Source of the DNA: RH-AL1 sp965249685
GTDB lineage: Bacteria; Pseudomonadota; Alphaproteobacteria; Rhizobiales; Beijerinckiaceae
NCBI GenBank assembly: GCA_965249685.1
Contig: CBDFMN010000003.1
Span: 496,001 to 560,000 of the forward strand
Direction of reading: 5' to 3'
DNA length: 64,000 nucleotides
Shown here: in pieces, positions 17,243 through 26,430 of the stretch
How the letters are laid out: every line of letters starts with the position of its first letter
How positions within the stretch are numbered: position 1 is the first letter of the stretch
Position numbers and translations under genes: made by a program
Notes under the pieces: model-generated
What the model was told of the DNA's origin: nothing
Databases searched by the model: none
The model's input: the letters and a program-made list of their open reading frames with translations, nothing else

Positions 17243-18685
17243 TCAGAGCACCTTGCCGGGGTTGAGGATGCCGGTCGGATCGAGGGCGCTCTTGATGGCG
17301 CGCATGATCTCCATGGCGACGGGGTCCTTCACCTCTGCCAGAAGAGCGCGCTTCAACTGGCCGATGCCGTGCTCGGCCGAGATCGAGCCGCCGTGGCGCG
17401 CCACGACCGCGTGGACGACCGCGTTGATGTCCGACCAGCGCGCGAGGAAGGCCGCCTTGTCCGCGCCGACGGGCTGGGAGATGTTGTAGTGGATGTTGCC
17501 GTCGCCGACGTGCCCGAAAGGCACCGGCCGCGCGCCTGGCATCGCCGCGAGGACGGCCGCCCCCGCTTCGACGAGGAAGGCGGGGATGCTGGCGACCGGC
17601 ACGGACACGTCATGTTTGATGGAGCCGCCCTCGGCTTTCTGCATTTCGGAGAGCAGCTCGCGTAGAGCCCAGAACCGCTTGGCCTGGTCGAGCGAGGCCG
17701 CGACCGTGGCATCGGCGATGGTCCCGCACGCCAACTCGGTGTCCAGAAAGCAGGCGAGGCGTTCGCCGAGTCCGTCGTCGGTATGGCTGGCGCATTCGAG
17801 CAGCACGCTCCAGGGGTGGGCTGCGCTCAGCGGGTCGCGCAGGCCCTGGCGGTTGTGGCGCAGCACGATGTCGAGACCCGCGCGCGAGATCAATTCAAAG
17901 GCGTGCAATCCGGAGCCGAAGGTTGCTTTCGCCCGGCCGAGCAGGCGCAGTGCCGCCTCGGGGTCGTCCAAGCCTATGAAGGCTGTTTCGACCACGCCGG
18001 GCTTCGGGAAGAGCTTGAGGACCGCCGCGGTGATGATGCCGAGCGTGCCCTCCGAGCCGACGAACAGGTTCTTGAGGTCGTAGCCCGTGTTGTCCTTCTT
18101 GAGCTTGGAGAGGTTAGACAGGACACGCCCGTCCGCCAGCACCACCTCGACCCCGTTGACGAGGTCGCGCGTGGTGCCGAAGGCGATGACCGCGGTCCCG
18201 CCCGCGTTGGTAGCGAGGTTGCCGCCGACCGTACACGACCCCTGCGAGGCGAGCGACAGCGGGAACAGCAGCCCCGCCGCGTCGGCAGCCTTTTGCGCCT
18301 GTAGCAACGTCATGCCGGCCTCGACCGTCATCGTATGGGAGACGGGATCGAGCTCGCGGAGGGCGTTCATCCGGGTGAGGGAGACAACGACGGCCCGGCC
18401 GTCGCCGAGCGGCGTCTGACCGCCGACGAGCCCGGTGTTGCCGCCCTGCGGGACGATCGGCGTCGCGGTGCGGTGGCAGAGCGCGAGAACGGCCGAGACC
18501 TGCGCGCAGGTGGCTGGCCGCACGATGCAGCGGGCTCGGCCGCGGTAAAGATCGCGCGGCTCGCGCAGGTAAGCCGCCATCGCCTCGGGCGCCTCGATCA
18601 CGTGGGCCGCGCCCACGATCGCGCGCAGGTCGCTCAGCAAGTCGGTCTCGCCGGAGGAAAGGCCAGCCGGTACTTCATGGGTCAT
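17243..18685 (-). CDS. FAD-linked oxidase, GlcD / D-2-hydroxyacid dehydrogenase type
   Basis: A 480-residue flavoprotein of the PCMH-type FAD-binding family. The FAD-binding half (about residues 40-220) has VPQGGNTGLVGGQTP, SQGSCTVGGNLATNAGGTAVIAFGTTRDLVNG and FVGSEGTLGIIT. The C-terminal half has PFGHVGDGNIHYNI and SISAEHGIGQLKR, with a closing PTGILNPGKVL. Such enzymes oxidise D-2-hydroxyglutarate, D-lactate or glycolate; the substrate cannot be told from sequence. The ATG at 18685 follows GAGG; the longer frame to 18976 lies inside the upstream methyltransferase gene. It lies 22 bp downstream of that gene and is probably in the same transcript. Confidence 0.93.
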   Translation of the reverse strand: MTHEVPAGLSSGETDLLSDLRAIVGAAHVIEAPEAMAAYLREPRDLYRGRARCIVRPATCAQVSAVLALCHRTATPIVPQGGNTGLVGGQTPLGDGRAVVVSLTRMNALRELDPVSHTMTVEAGMTLLQAQKAADAAGLLFPLSLASQGSCTVGGNLATNAGGTAVIAFGTTRDLVNGVEVVLADGRVLSNLSKLKKDNTGYDLKNLFVGSEGTLGIITAAVLKLFPKPGVVETAFIGLDDPEAALRLLGRAKATFGSGLHAFELISRAGLDIVLRHNRQGLRDPLSAAHPWSVLLECASHTDDGLGERLACFLDTELACGTIADATVAASLDQAKRFWALRELLSEMQKAEGGSIKHDVSVPVASIPAFLVEAGAAVLAAMPGARPVPFGHVGDGNIHYNISQPVGADKAAFLARWSDINAVVHAVVARHGGSISAEHGIGQLKRALLAEVKDPVAMEIMRAIKSALDPTGILNPGKVL

Positions 18686-18707
18686 GGGAACCTCGCGCAG
18701 GCTGGGC

Positions 18708-19970
18708 TCAGCCGAGCAGGCGGCGCTTCTTTTTTGTCGGGGCGCGGCGGAACACGCCGAAGATCTCCATATGGGCGGAGTACCGGAACTGGTCGATGGG
18801 CTCGATCGTCTCGGGCCGGTAGCCGGAGGCGACCAGAATGGCGGCGTCGCGCGCAAAACTCTGGACGTCGCAGGCGACCGAGACGACCAGAGGGACGCTC
18901 GATGCCGCGAGCGCCCTTGTCTGCGCCTCGGCGCCAGCGCGCGGCGGATCGAGCACGACCGCATTGAACCCGGCAAGTTCGTCCGGCCGTAGCGGCTGGC
19001 TGAAGAGGTCGCGCTTCTCCGTCCGGACCGCGCGCAGCTCTGGCGCAGCGTGCGAGGCCTTCGCGAGGGCCTCGAGCGCCGCCGGCTCGTTGTCGTAGGC
19101 GGAGACCTCTGCCGTCGCCGCGAGGCGCAGCGCGAAGGTGCCGACGCCGGCGAAGAGGTCGGCGATCCGTTTGGCGCCGGAGAGGGCGGCCGTCACGCGA
19201 GCGCCTAGCATCTCCTCGGCGACGGCCGTCGCCTGCAGGAACGCGCCGGGCGGAAGCTCCAGGTTCGCCAGTCCCATGCGCAGCGTCGGCCGGCGCCGCT
19301 CGAGCACGATCACGCCGTGGTTCGACAGCCGGGCAAGGTCGTAGGCCGTGGTGATGCCGACGAGGCTCTGTCGCTCCGCCTCGCCGAGCTTGCCCGCGCC
19401 GCGCAGGTCCATGTCGAGGCCGGCCGCCGTCGCGGTCACCAGCAGGTCGAGCGGTTTCCCCACCGCGGCCAAAGCCTTGGCAGCGACGCGCGCGGCGGCG
19501 ATGGCACCCTCTAAGCCCGGATCGAGCACCGGGCACCGGTCGATCGCGACGATCGAATGCGAGTGCGCCTGCATGAAACCGACGCTCATGCGCCCATCGT
19601 CGAGCCGGCGCGCGTGCAGCGTCGCGCGCCGGCGCCCGGCGCCGTGGGCATCGCGGAGCGGAGCCACCTCGGCCGCGACGCCCGCGCGGGCGAGCGCCTC
19701 GACGAGGAGGCCGCGTTTCCAAACCGCGTAGGGCTCGGCCGCCATCATCTGCAGGGCACAACCGCCGCAGCAGCCGAAATAAGGGCAGATCGGCGCGATG
19801 CGGGTGGGACTCGGGTCGAGGAGGCCAATGAGCGTCCCGCGCTCGCCCTGCGCGTCGGCCGTCACCGTCTCACCGGGCAGGGTGTAGGGCACGAGCAGGC
19901 GCCCCTGCGACGTCGATGCGACGCCCTCGCCTTTGGCCCCGAGGCATTCGATTGTCACGCGGACGGTCAC
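18708..19970 (-). CDS. Class I SAM-dependent 23S rRNA uracil-5-methyltransferase-like protein (RlmD/TrmA family)
   Basis: A 420-residue RNA m5U methyltransferase. The N-terminal TRAM-like region (VTIECLGAKGEGVA...GRLLVPYTLPGE) is followed by the iron-sulphur motif CPYFGCCGGC near residues 61-70. The catalytic domain carries ADLFAGVGTFAL (SAM loop), NAVVLDPPRAGAEAQ, and VSVACDVQSFARD with the nucleophilic Cys. The protein ends soon after IFGVFRR. The start is GTG at 19970, ten bases after the tlyA stop, so the dxs-tlyA-methyltransferase run is almost certainly an operon. The RNA target is inferred from family membership only. Confidence 0.92.
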   Translation of the reverse strand: MTVRVTIECLGAKGEGVASTSQGRLLVPYTLPGETVTADAQGERGTLIGLLDPSPTRIAPICPYFGCCGGCALQMMAAEPYAVWKRGLLVEALARAGVAAEVAPLRDAHGAGRRRATLHARRLDDGRMSVGFMQAHSHSIVAIDRCPVLDPGLEGAIAAARVAAKALAAVGKPLDLLVTATAAGLDMDLRGAGKLGEAERQSLVGITTAYDLARLSNHGVIVLERRRPTLRMGLANLELPPGAFLQATAVAEEMLGARVTAALSGAKRIADLFAGVGTFALRLAATAEVSAYDNEPAALEALAKASHAAPELRAVRTEKRDLFSQPLRPDELAGFNAVVLDPPRAGAEAQTRALAASSVPLVVSVACDVQSFARDAAILVASGYRPETIEPIDQFRYSAHMEIFGVFRRAPTKKKRRLLG

Positions 19971-19980
19971 GCGGCGCGCC

Positions 19981-20712
19981 TCACGGCAGTCGGGCGCCCA
20001 GGAGGAACTCCTGATTGCCGTCGCCCCCCGCGATCGGGGAGGAGATCACGCCATCGATCTGCCAGCCGGCGGCGGTAACGGCGGCGCGGACCGCCGTCAC
20101 GGCGCGATCACGCGCGGCTGCATCCTTGACCAGCCCCTTGACGACCGCCTTCGGCCCAACTTCGAACTGCGGTTTGATCAGCGCGGCGAGCCAGGCGCCG
20201 GGCGCGGCAAGCGACAGAACACGCGGTAGCACCAATCCCAGCGATATGAAGCTGACGTCGCAAGTGATCGCCGAGGGTGGGGCCGCGAGCTGGTCGGCCT
20301 GCAGGGTCCGCGCGTCCTGCCGCTCGCTCGAGCAGACCCGCTGGTCGGCCGCGAGGCTCGCGTGCAACTGCCCCTGGCCGACGTCGACGGCATAGACCCT
20401 CACCGCGCCACGCGACAGCAGGACATGCGTGAACCCGCCCGTCGAGGCGCCGATGTCGAGGCAGGTCAGGCCTTCGGGGTCGTACCCGAAATGGTCGAGG
20501 GCGGCCGCAAGCTTGACGCCCCCGCGCGACACCCAGGGAAACGGGGCTTCGGCCTCGATGGGCGCGTCGGCCGCGACCGTCTCGGCCGGCTTGCCGATGC
20601 GTCGGCCCGCCACCCGCACCAGTCCCGCGGCAATCGCCTCCTGTGCCCTGGCGCGACTCGCGAAGAAGCCGCGCTCGACCAGCAGCAGGTCGATGCGCCG
20701 CGCCTGCGTCAG
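19981..20712 (-). CDS. tlyA: TlyA family rRNA (cytidine-2'-O)-methyltransferase, probable CTG start
   Basis: A 243-residue S4-domain plus FtsJ-fold methyltransferase. The S4 part (RRIDLLLVERGFFASRA, then AIAAGLV, VAGRR) occupies about residues 4-45. The catalytic domain has GGVKLAAALDHFG, CLDIGASTGGFTHVLL and a DVGQGQLH motif. Relatives methylate 16S C1409 and/or 23S C1920. No ATG, GTG or TTG precedes the S4 domain in this frame. The first usual codon is the GTG at 20619, which would delete the S4 domain. A CTG at 20712 overlaps the dxs TGA as CTGA, so I propose CTG initiation by coupling. The domain content is certain; the start is inferred. Confidence 0.85.
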   Translation of the reverse strand: MTQARRIDLLLVERGFFASRARAQEAIAAGLVRVAGRRIGKPAETVAADAPIEAEAPFPWVSRGGVKLAAALDHFGYDPEGLTCLDIGASTGGFTHVLLSRGAVRVYAVDVGQGQLHASLAADQRVCSSERQDARTLQADQLAAPPSAITCDVSFISLGLVLPRVLSLAAPGAWLAALIKPQFEVGPKAVVKGLVKDAAARDRAVTAVRAAVTAAGWQIDGVISSPIAGGDGNQEFLLGARLP

Positions 20713-22646
20713 GCGCTCAGGCTCTGCTTGACGCCTTTCTCCTGGCCCATCGTCTCCAGCACCTTCTTGACGATGCCTTTGGCGTCCAGGCCAGCCTGCG
20801 CGTAGAGCTTCTCCGGCTTGTCGTGGTCGATGAACGTGTCGGGCAGGACCATCGAGCGGAACTTGAGCGGGTGCGCGCTCGTGCCGTCGAACACGCCGTC
20901 TTCCGAGAGCGCTTGCATCACGAACGAGCCGAAGCCGCCGACCGACCCCTCCTCGATCGTGATCAGCACTTCGTGCTCTGCGGCGAGCTTGCGGATGAGA
21001 CCCATGTCGAGCGGCTTGGCAAAGCGCGCATCGGCGACGGTCGCCGAGACCCCGTAGGTCGCGAGGTCCTCCGCCGCCAGCAGCGCCTCCGCGAGACGCG
21101 TGCCGAGCGAGAGGATCGCCACCTGCTTGCCCTCGCGCACGATCCGGCCCTTGCCGATCGGCAGCACTTCGCCGCGCTCGGGCATGGTCATGCCGATGCC
21201 CTCGCCGCGCGGGTAGCGGAAGGCGATGGGACCGTCGTCATAGGCGACGGCGGTCGCCACCATGTGGACCAGCTCCGCCTCGTCGGCGGCGGCCATCACG
21301 ACCATGTTGGGCAGGATGCCAAGGTAGGACACGTCGAACGAGCCGGCATGGGTCGCGCCATCGGCACCGACCAGGCCCGCGCGGTCGATGGCGAAGCGCA
21401 CCGGCAGGTTCTGGATGCACACGTCGTGCACCACCTGGTCGTAGGCGCGCTGCAGGAAGGTCGAGTAGATCGCGCAGAACGGCTTGTAGCCCTCCGTCGC
21501 GAGGCCGGCGGCGAACGTGACGGCATGCTGCTCCGCGATGCCGACGTCGAAGCTGCGCTCGGGGAAGACCTTGTCGAACAGGTCGAGGCCGGTGCCGTTC
21601 GGCATGGCGGCGTTGATCGCCACGATCTTGTCGTCGCGCCGCGCCTCGTCGATCAGCGCGTCGGCGAAGACCTTCGTGTAGGAGGGTGCGTTGGCCTTCG
21701 GCTTGAACTGCGTCCCAGTGACCACGTCGAAGGTCGACACGGCATGGTACTTCTCGGACGAGGCCTCCGCCGGCGCATAGCCCTTGCCCTTCTGCGTCAC
21801 GACGTGAACGAGGATCGGACCGGTCTGCGAATCGCGCACGTTCTTCAGCACGGGCAGCAGATGGTCGAGGTTGTGGCCGTCGATCGGCCCGACGTAGTAG
21901 AAGCCGAGTTCCTCGAACATCGTGCCGCCGGACCAGAAGTTGCGGGCGAACTCCTCCGTCTTGCGGGCGCGATCGTAGACGAATTTGGGCAGGTGACGGC
22001 CGAGTTGCTTGGCAGCCTCGCGCACGGTGCGGTAGGTGCCGCCCGAAACCAGGCGCGCGAGGTAGGCCGAGAACGCACCGGCAGGGGGGGCGATCGACAT
22101 CTCGTTGTCGTTCAGGATGACGATGAGACGCGAGTGCATCGCGCCCGCGTTGTTCATCGCCTCGTAGGCCATGCCGGCGGACATGGCGCCGTCACCGATG
22201 ACGGCCACGACGTTGGCGGTCTTCTTGTCGGAGAGGCTGTTGGCCACCGCCATGCCGAGGCCGGCCGAGATGGAGGTGGAGGAATGCGCCGCGCCGAAGG
22301 GGTCGTACTCGCTCTCCGTGCGCCTCGTGAAGCCGGAGAGGCCGCCGCCCTTTCGCAGGGTGCGGATGCGGTCGCGCCGACCGGTCAAGATCTTGTGCGG
22401 ATAGGCTTGGTGGCCCACGTCCCAGATGATCTTGTCGTCGGGCGTGTCAAAGACGTAGTGCAACGCGACCGTCAATTCGACGACGCCGAGGCCGGCGCCC
22501 AGGTGGCCGCCGGTGACGGAAACGGCATCGACCGTCTCCGTTCGCAGCTCGTGCGCCACCTGGGCGAGCTGCGCCTCCGGTAGCCGCCGCAGGTCGGACG
22601 GCGTCACGATCGTGTCGAGAAGAGGTGTTTTCGAGGATTGCGTCAC
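20709..22646 (-). CDS. dxs: 1-deoxy-D-xylulose-5-phosphate synthase
   Basis: A 645-residue thiamine-diphosphate enzyme that condenses pyruvate and glyceraldehyde 3-phosphate, the first step of the MEP isoprenoid pathway. Visible signatures are GGHLGAGLGVVELTVALHYVF, DVGHQAYPHKILTGR, the ThDP loop VIGDGAMSAGMAYEAMN (about residues 150-166), NDNEMSIAPPAGAF, VHVVTQKGKGYAPAE, and AEQHAVTFAAGLA with the catalytic Glu. The GTG at 22646 follows GAGG at a good distance and gives the usual length; the frame is open to 22841 without homology. tlyA follows with a 4-bp overlap. The xseB gene often found upstream in relatives is absent. Confidence 0.97.
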   Translation of the reverse strand: MTQSSKTPLLDTIVTPSDLRRLPEAQLAQVAHELRTETVDAVSVTGGHLGAGLGVVELTVALHYVFDTPDDKIIWDVGHQAYPHKILTGRRDRIRTLRKGGGLSGFTRRTESEYDPFGAAHSSTSISAGLGMAVANSLSDKKTANVVAVIGDGAMSAGMAYEAMNNAGAMHSRLIVILNDNEMSIAPPAGAFSAYLARLVSGGTYRTVREAAKQLGRHLPKFVYDRARKTEEFARNFWSGGTMFEELGFYYVGPIDGHNLDHLLPVLKNVRDSQTGPILVHVVTQKGKGYAPAEASSEKYHAVSTFDVVTGTQFKPKANAPSYTKVFADALIDEARRDDKIVAINAAMPNGTGLDLFDKVFPERSFDVGIAEQHAVTFAAGLATEGYKPFCAIYSTFLQRAYDQVVHDVCIQNLPVRFAIDRAGLVGADGATHAGSFDVSYLGILPNMVVMAAADEAELVHMVATAVAYDDGPIAFRYPRGEGIGMTMPERGEVLPIGKGRIVREGKQVAILSLGTRLAEALLAAEDLATYGVSATVADARFAKPLDMGLIRKLAAEHEVLITIEEGSVGGFGSFVMQALSEDGVFDGTSAHPLKFRSMVLPDTFIDHDKPEKLYAQAGLDAKGIVKKVLETMGQEKGVKQSLSA

Positions 22647-23184
22647 ATGCGCCTCTTTACGGTCGTCACTCGGTATGGACCGCAAGGCGCCCCTTGGTGT
22701 CGCGACTGACGTCGCAACGAAAGCGCAGAGAAGTCGATTGCAGCCGAAATCCTCGGCGGACCAACGGGCTGAATAACGAGTTTTCAGGGTTTGGGCAACG
22801 CGGCCGGCAAGTGTAGCCAAGCCATGCGGCATTCGCGCCACACCAACCGTAAAGGTCTTCGTGAGTCAAGCCCACGGCGGTGCCAAGCCGCACTCCTGCG
22901 TCGCTATCGCTATGCTGGCCGCGAACGCGCAGACGGTGGGGGCGGCGTCGCGAAGATTGGCGGGCGTCCCGTCTTTAGATGGGCCCGAGCCTGTAAGCCC
23001 AATTCAAGTCTTAGATCTGGCGCGCGTCAAATCTCGCGTTGCTGGATGTCTCCTGTTCGGCCTTCGCGCCCTCGCTCGCTTTGCATTGAGGTCGTGCGCG
23101 CAAGCATGGTAAGGCGCTCGTCAATCACAGCTCCGTGCCGTTCGCTTCTGATCGATGGCCCGGACCGCGCGAGGGCGATGATCG
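22647..23184. other. 538-bp spacer between divergent dxs and ppdK, no gene seen
   Basis: This spacer must hold the promoters of both dxs and ppdK. Short open frames exist (for example 22861-23112 on the plus strand), but their codons lack the strong third-position G/C bias of neighbouring genes and they have no recognisable motifs. I saw no tRNA-like fold, strong terminator or riboswitch signature. Confidence 0.6.
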
Positions 23185-25854
23185 ATGGCGAAGTGGGTCT
23201 ACGAGTTCGGCGACGGCTCGGCCGAAGGCAAGAGCGAAATGCGCGACCTGCTGGGCGGCAAGGGCGCGAACCTGGCCGAGATGGCGAACCTCGGCCTCCC
23301 CGTGCCCCCCGGTTTCACCATCACCACCGAGGTCTGCACCTACTTCTACGACCATGGGAAGACATACCCCTCGGAGCTCGAGACCCAGGTCAACGCGGCG
23401 CTCGACAAGGCCGGGGCCATCGCCGGCCATCGATTCGGGGATGAGGCCGACCCGCTCCTCGTCTCGGTGCGCTCCGGTTCGCGTGCCTCCATGCCGGGCA
23501 TGATGGATACCGTGCTCAACCTCGGCTTGACCGACAGGACTGTCGCGGCTCTGGCGCGCAACTCCGGCAACGAGCGGTTCGCCTATGATTCGTACCGTCG
23601 CTTCATCCAGATGTATTCCAACGTCGTCCTCGGCGTGGACCATCACATGTTTGAGGACATCCTCGAGACCTTCAAGGAGCGCAAGGGCTATCTCCTCGAC
23701 ACGGATCTCACCGCCGACGATTGGAAGACGATGATCGTGGCCTACAAGGCCAAGGTCGAGGAGGTGTTGGGCTCGCCGTTCCCGCAGGATCCCAAGGCCC
23801 AGCTTTGGGGCGCGATCGGCGCGGTCTTCGGCTCCTGGATGAACCCCCGCGCGATCACCTACCGCCGCCTGCAGTCCATCCCGGCGAGCTGGGGGACGGC
23901 CGTCAACGTCCAGGCCATGGTGTTCGGCAACATGGGTGAGACGTCGGCCACAGGGGTCGCCTTCACGCGCAATCCCTCGACCGGCGAGCACCAGCTTTAC
24001 GGCGAGTTCCTCATCAACGCTCAGGGCGAGGATGTGGTGGCCGGCATCCGCACGCCGCAGAACATCACGGAGGCCGCGCGCATCGAGGCTGGCTCTGACA
24101 AGCCTTCGATGGAGACGGCGCTGCCGCAGGTCTTCGCCGAGTTCCGGCACACGACGCAATTGCTGGAGAAGCACTACCGCGACATGCAGGACATGGAGTT
24201 CACCGTCGAGTCCGGCAAGCTGTGGATGCTGCAGACCCGCAGCGGCAAACGCACGGCACGCGCCTCGCTCCGCATCGCCGTCGAGATGGCGAACGACGGG
24301 CTGATCTCCCGCGAGGAAGCGGTCGCACGCATCGAGCCGGCCTCGCTCGACCAATTGCTGCATCCCACCATCGACCCCAAGGCCGAGCGCACGATCGTCG
24401 CCACCGGCCTGCCGGCCTCGCCTGGCGCGGCGAGCGGCGAGATCGTCTTCAACTCGGATGATGCGGAGGCGGGAAAGGCGGCGGGCCGAAAGTGCATCCT
24501 GGTTCGTCTCGAGACGAGCCCGGAGGATATCCACGGCATGCACGCCGCCGAAGGCATCCTGACGACGCGCGGGGGTATGACGTCGCATGCCGCGGTCGTG
24601 GCTCGCGGCATGGGCAAGCCCTGCGTCTCCGGCGCGGGTACGGTGCGTGTCGACTACAGGACCGGGACCATGACCTCGTCGGGCGTCACCTTCAAGAAGG
24701 GCGACATCATCACCGTCGACGGCACGACGGGGCAGGTGATCGCCGGCGAGGTCGCCATGCTGCAGCCGGAGCTCTCGGGCGAGTTCGCGACGCTGATGGA
24801 ATGGGCCGACGGCTTCCGCCGCATGGGCGTGCGCGCCAATGCGGAGACGCCGCAGGACGCGCGGGTGGCCCGTAAGTTCGGGGCGGAGGGCATCGGCCTC
24901 AGCCGCACCGAACACATGTTCTTCGAGGGCGACCGCATCGTCGCCGTGCGCGAGATGATCCTGGCGGACGACGAGGCCGGCCGTCGCAGGGCGCTCGCCA
25001 AGCTGCTGCCGATCCAGCGCGGCGACTTCGCCGACCTGTTCGAGATCATGTCCGGTCTGCCCGTCACGATCCGGCTTCTCGATCCCCCGTTGCACGAGTT
25101 CCTGCCGCATACGGAAGCGGAGATCTTGGAGGTCGCGACCTCGCTCGGCGTGTCGCCCGACAAGCTGCGCAACCGCGCCGCCGAGCTGCACGAGTTCAAC
25201 CCCATGCTCGGCTTCCGCGGATGCCGATTGGCGATCGCCTTCCCCGAGATCGCCGAGATGCAGGCGCGCGCGATCTTCGAAGGCGCGCTCGAGGCCAAGA
25301 AGCGGACCGGCATCGTGGTGAAGCCGGAGGTCATGGTGCCGCTGGTGTTCGGCAAGCTGGAGCTCGACCTTGTCAAGGCGAGCATCGACGCGATGGCGAA
25401 AGCCGTCGAGGCGGAGACGGGCGAGACCGTGCCCTACCAGGTCGGCACCATGATCGAGCTGCCGCGCGCCTGCCTGCGCGCCGCCGAGATCGCCGAATCC
25501 GCGGAGTTCTTCTCGTTCGGCACCAACGACTTGACGCAGACCGGACTTGGCATCTCGCGCGACGACGCGGCCTCGTTCCTCGGGCCTTACACGGCCAAGG
25601 GGATCCTGCCCTCCGACCCGTTCATCACGATCGACCAGGAAGGCGTGGGCGAGTTCGTGGAGATCGGCGTCGAGCGCGGGCGGCAGACGCGGCCCGACAT
25701 CAAGCTGGGCATCTGCGGCGAGCACGGCGGCGACCCCGCCTCGATCCACTTTTGCGAGAAGGTCGGCCTGACCTACGTGTCCTGTTCGCCGTTCCGCGTC
25801 CCCATTGCCCGGCTGGCCGCGGCCCAGGCGGCTCTGGCATGCAGGAAGGGCTGA
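23185..25854 (+). CDS. ppdK: Pyruvate, phosphate dikinase
   Basis: An 889-residue PPDK interconverting pyruvate + ATP + phosphate and phosphoenolpyruvate + AMP + pyrophosphate. The N-terminal nucleotide-binding domain has LLGGKGANLAEMANLGLPVPPGFTI-type sequence and SVRSGSRASMPGMMDTVLNLG. The phosphohistidine loop GGMTSHAAVVARGMGKPCV places the catalytic His near residue 468. The C-terminal PEP/pyruvate domain has EGIGLSRTEHMFF, MLGFRGCRL and FSFGTNDLTQTGLGISRDD with a late GICGEHGGDP. The ATG at 23185 begins the family sequence. With the malic enzyme at 34390 it can supply PEP from C4 acids. A strong hairpin lies 22 bp past the stop. Confidence 0.97.
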   Translation: MAKWVYEFGDGSAEGKSEMRDLLGGKGANLAEMANLGLPVPPGFTITTEVCTYFYDHGKTYPSELETQVNAALDKAGAIAGHRFGDEADPLLVSVRSGSRASMPGMMDTVLNLGLTDRTVAALARNSGNERFAYDSYRRFIQMYSNVVLGVDHHMFEDILETFKERKGYLLDTDLTADDWKTMIVAYKAKVEEVLGSPFPQDPKAQLWGAIGAVFGSWMNPRAITYRRLQSIPASWGTAVNVQAMVFGNMGETSATGVAFTRNPSTGEHQLYGEFLINAQGEDVVAGIRTPQNITEAARIEAGSDKPSMETALPQVFAEFRHTTQLLEKHYRDMQDMEFTVESGKLWMLQTRSGKRTARASLRIAVEMANDGLISREEAVARIEPASLDQLLHPTIDPKAERTIVATGLPASPGAASGEIVFNSDDAEAGKAAGRKCILVRLETSPEDIHGMHAAEGILTTRGGMTSHAAVVARGMGKPCVSGAGTVRVDYRTGTMTSSGVTFKKGDIITVDGTTGQVIAGEVAMLQPELSGEFATLMEWADGFRRMGVRANAETPQDARVARKFGAEGIGLSRTEHMFFEGDRIVAVREMILADDEAGRRRALAKLLPIQRGDFADLFEIMSGLPVTIRLLDPPLHEFLPHTEAEILEVATSLGVSPDKLRNRAAELHEFNPMLGFRGCRLAIAFPEIAEMQARAIFEGALEAKKRTGIVVKPEVMVPLVFGKLELDLVKASIDAMAKAVEAETGETVPYQVGTMIELPRACLRAAEIAESAEFFSFGTNDLTQTGLGISRDDAASFLGPYTAKGILPSDPFITIDQEGVGEFVEIGVERGRQTRPDIKLGICGEHGGDPASIHFCEKVGLTYVSCSPFRVPIARLAAAQAALACRKG

Positions 25855-25875
25855 ACCGCCCCTGGCAAGGCGGAA

Positions 25876-25904
25876 GTCACGGCCGGAGCGAGGCCGGCCG
25901 TGAC
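25876..25904 (+). terminator. Strong hairpin downstream of ppdK, probable transcription terminator
   Basis: Perfect 11-bp inverted repeat (gtcacggccgg / ccggccgtgac) with a 7-base loop, 22 bp after the ppdK stop. There is no T-tract on either strand, so it may be a weak intrinsic or a Rho-assisted/3'-end-stabilising structure. Confidence 0.55.
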
Positions 25905-25959
25905 GGGCGTGAGGAGAGGCACGGGTTTATCGAGCCGCTAACTTGATCGAGCCGTTTAC

Positions 25960-26430
25960 TTAGAGGCCGAGCGCGCTGAGGCTGGGAAAGTCGTCCGGCC
26001 GGCGACCCTCGCCCCAGGTGAACTTACGGTCCGTCGCCTGGATCTTCACGTCGTTGATGCTGGCTTCCCGCCGCCGCATCAGGCCGCGTTCGTCGAACTC
26101 CCACTGCTCGTTCCCGTGCGAGCGGAACCATTGGCCGGCGCCGTCGTGCCATTCGTAGGCGAAACGCGCGGCGATGTGGTTGCCTGTGAAGGCCCAGACG
26201 TCCTTGATCAGCTTGTACTCATGTTCCGCCGCCCATTTCCGAGTGAGGAAGGCCACGATCGCCTCGCGTCCCACCAGGAAGTCCGAGCGGTTTCGCCACC
26301 AGGAATCCTCCGTGTAGGCGAGCGACACCTTGACCGGGTCCCGCCCGTTCCAGGCATCCTCCGCGCCGCGCGCCTTCTTGGCTGCCGTCTCCGCGTCGAA
26401 CGGCGGAAACGGGGGGCGGCTTTCACTCAT
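25960..26430 (-). CDS. DUF1348 / SnoaL-like nuclear transport factor 2 fold protein
   Basis: A 156-residue protein of the DUF1348 family (NTF2-like cone fold). PPFPPFDAETAAKKARGAEDAWNGRDP, YTEDSWWRNRSDFLVGR, FLTRKWAAEHEYKLIKDVWAF, RFAYEWHD, WFRSHGNEQWEFDERGLM and RREASINDVKI are very characteristic. The biochemical function is unknown. The ATG at 26430 follows AGGAGCT. Upstream on the same strand a TTGACG at 26480-26485 could be a -35 element. The sequence around 26445-26459 (taaacgttcggtata) resembles a TetR-type operator, but no tetR gene is adjacent. Confidence 0.9.
   Translation of the reverse strand: MSESRPPFPPFDAETAAKKARGAEDAWNGRDPVKVSLAYTEDSWWRNRSDFLVGREAIVAFLTRKWAAEHEYKLIKDVWAFTGNHIAARFAYEWHDGAGQWFRSHGNEQWEFDERGLMRRREASINDVKIQATDRKFTWGEGRRPDDFPSLSALGL

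Noticed and set aside
20643..22583. 646-codon plus-strand open frame over dxs
   Set aside because: It is antisense to dxs with no recognisable motif and Arg/His/Gly-biased composition.
22861..23112. 83-codon plus-strand frame in the dxs-ppdK spacer
   Set aside because: Codons lack third-position G/C bias and no family motif or signal peptide is visible.
23125..25749. 874-codon open frame antisense to ppdK
   Set aside because: It mirrors a fully supported PPDK gene. Long antisense frames are expected in GC-rich DNA, and the translation is an Arg/His/Asp-rich sequence without domains.
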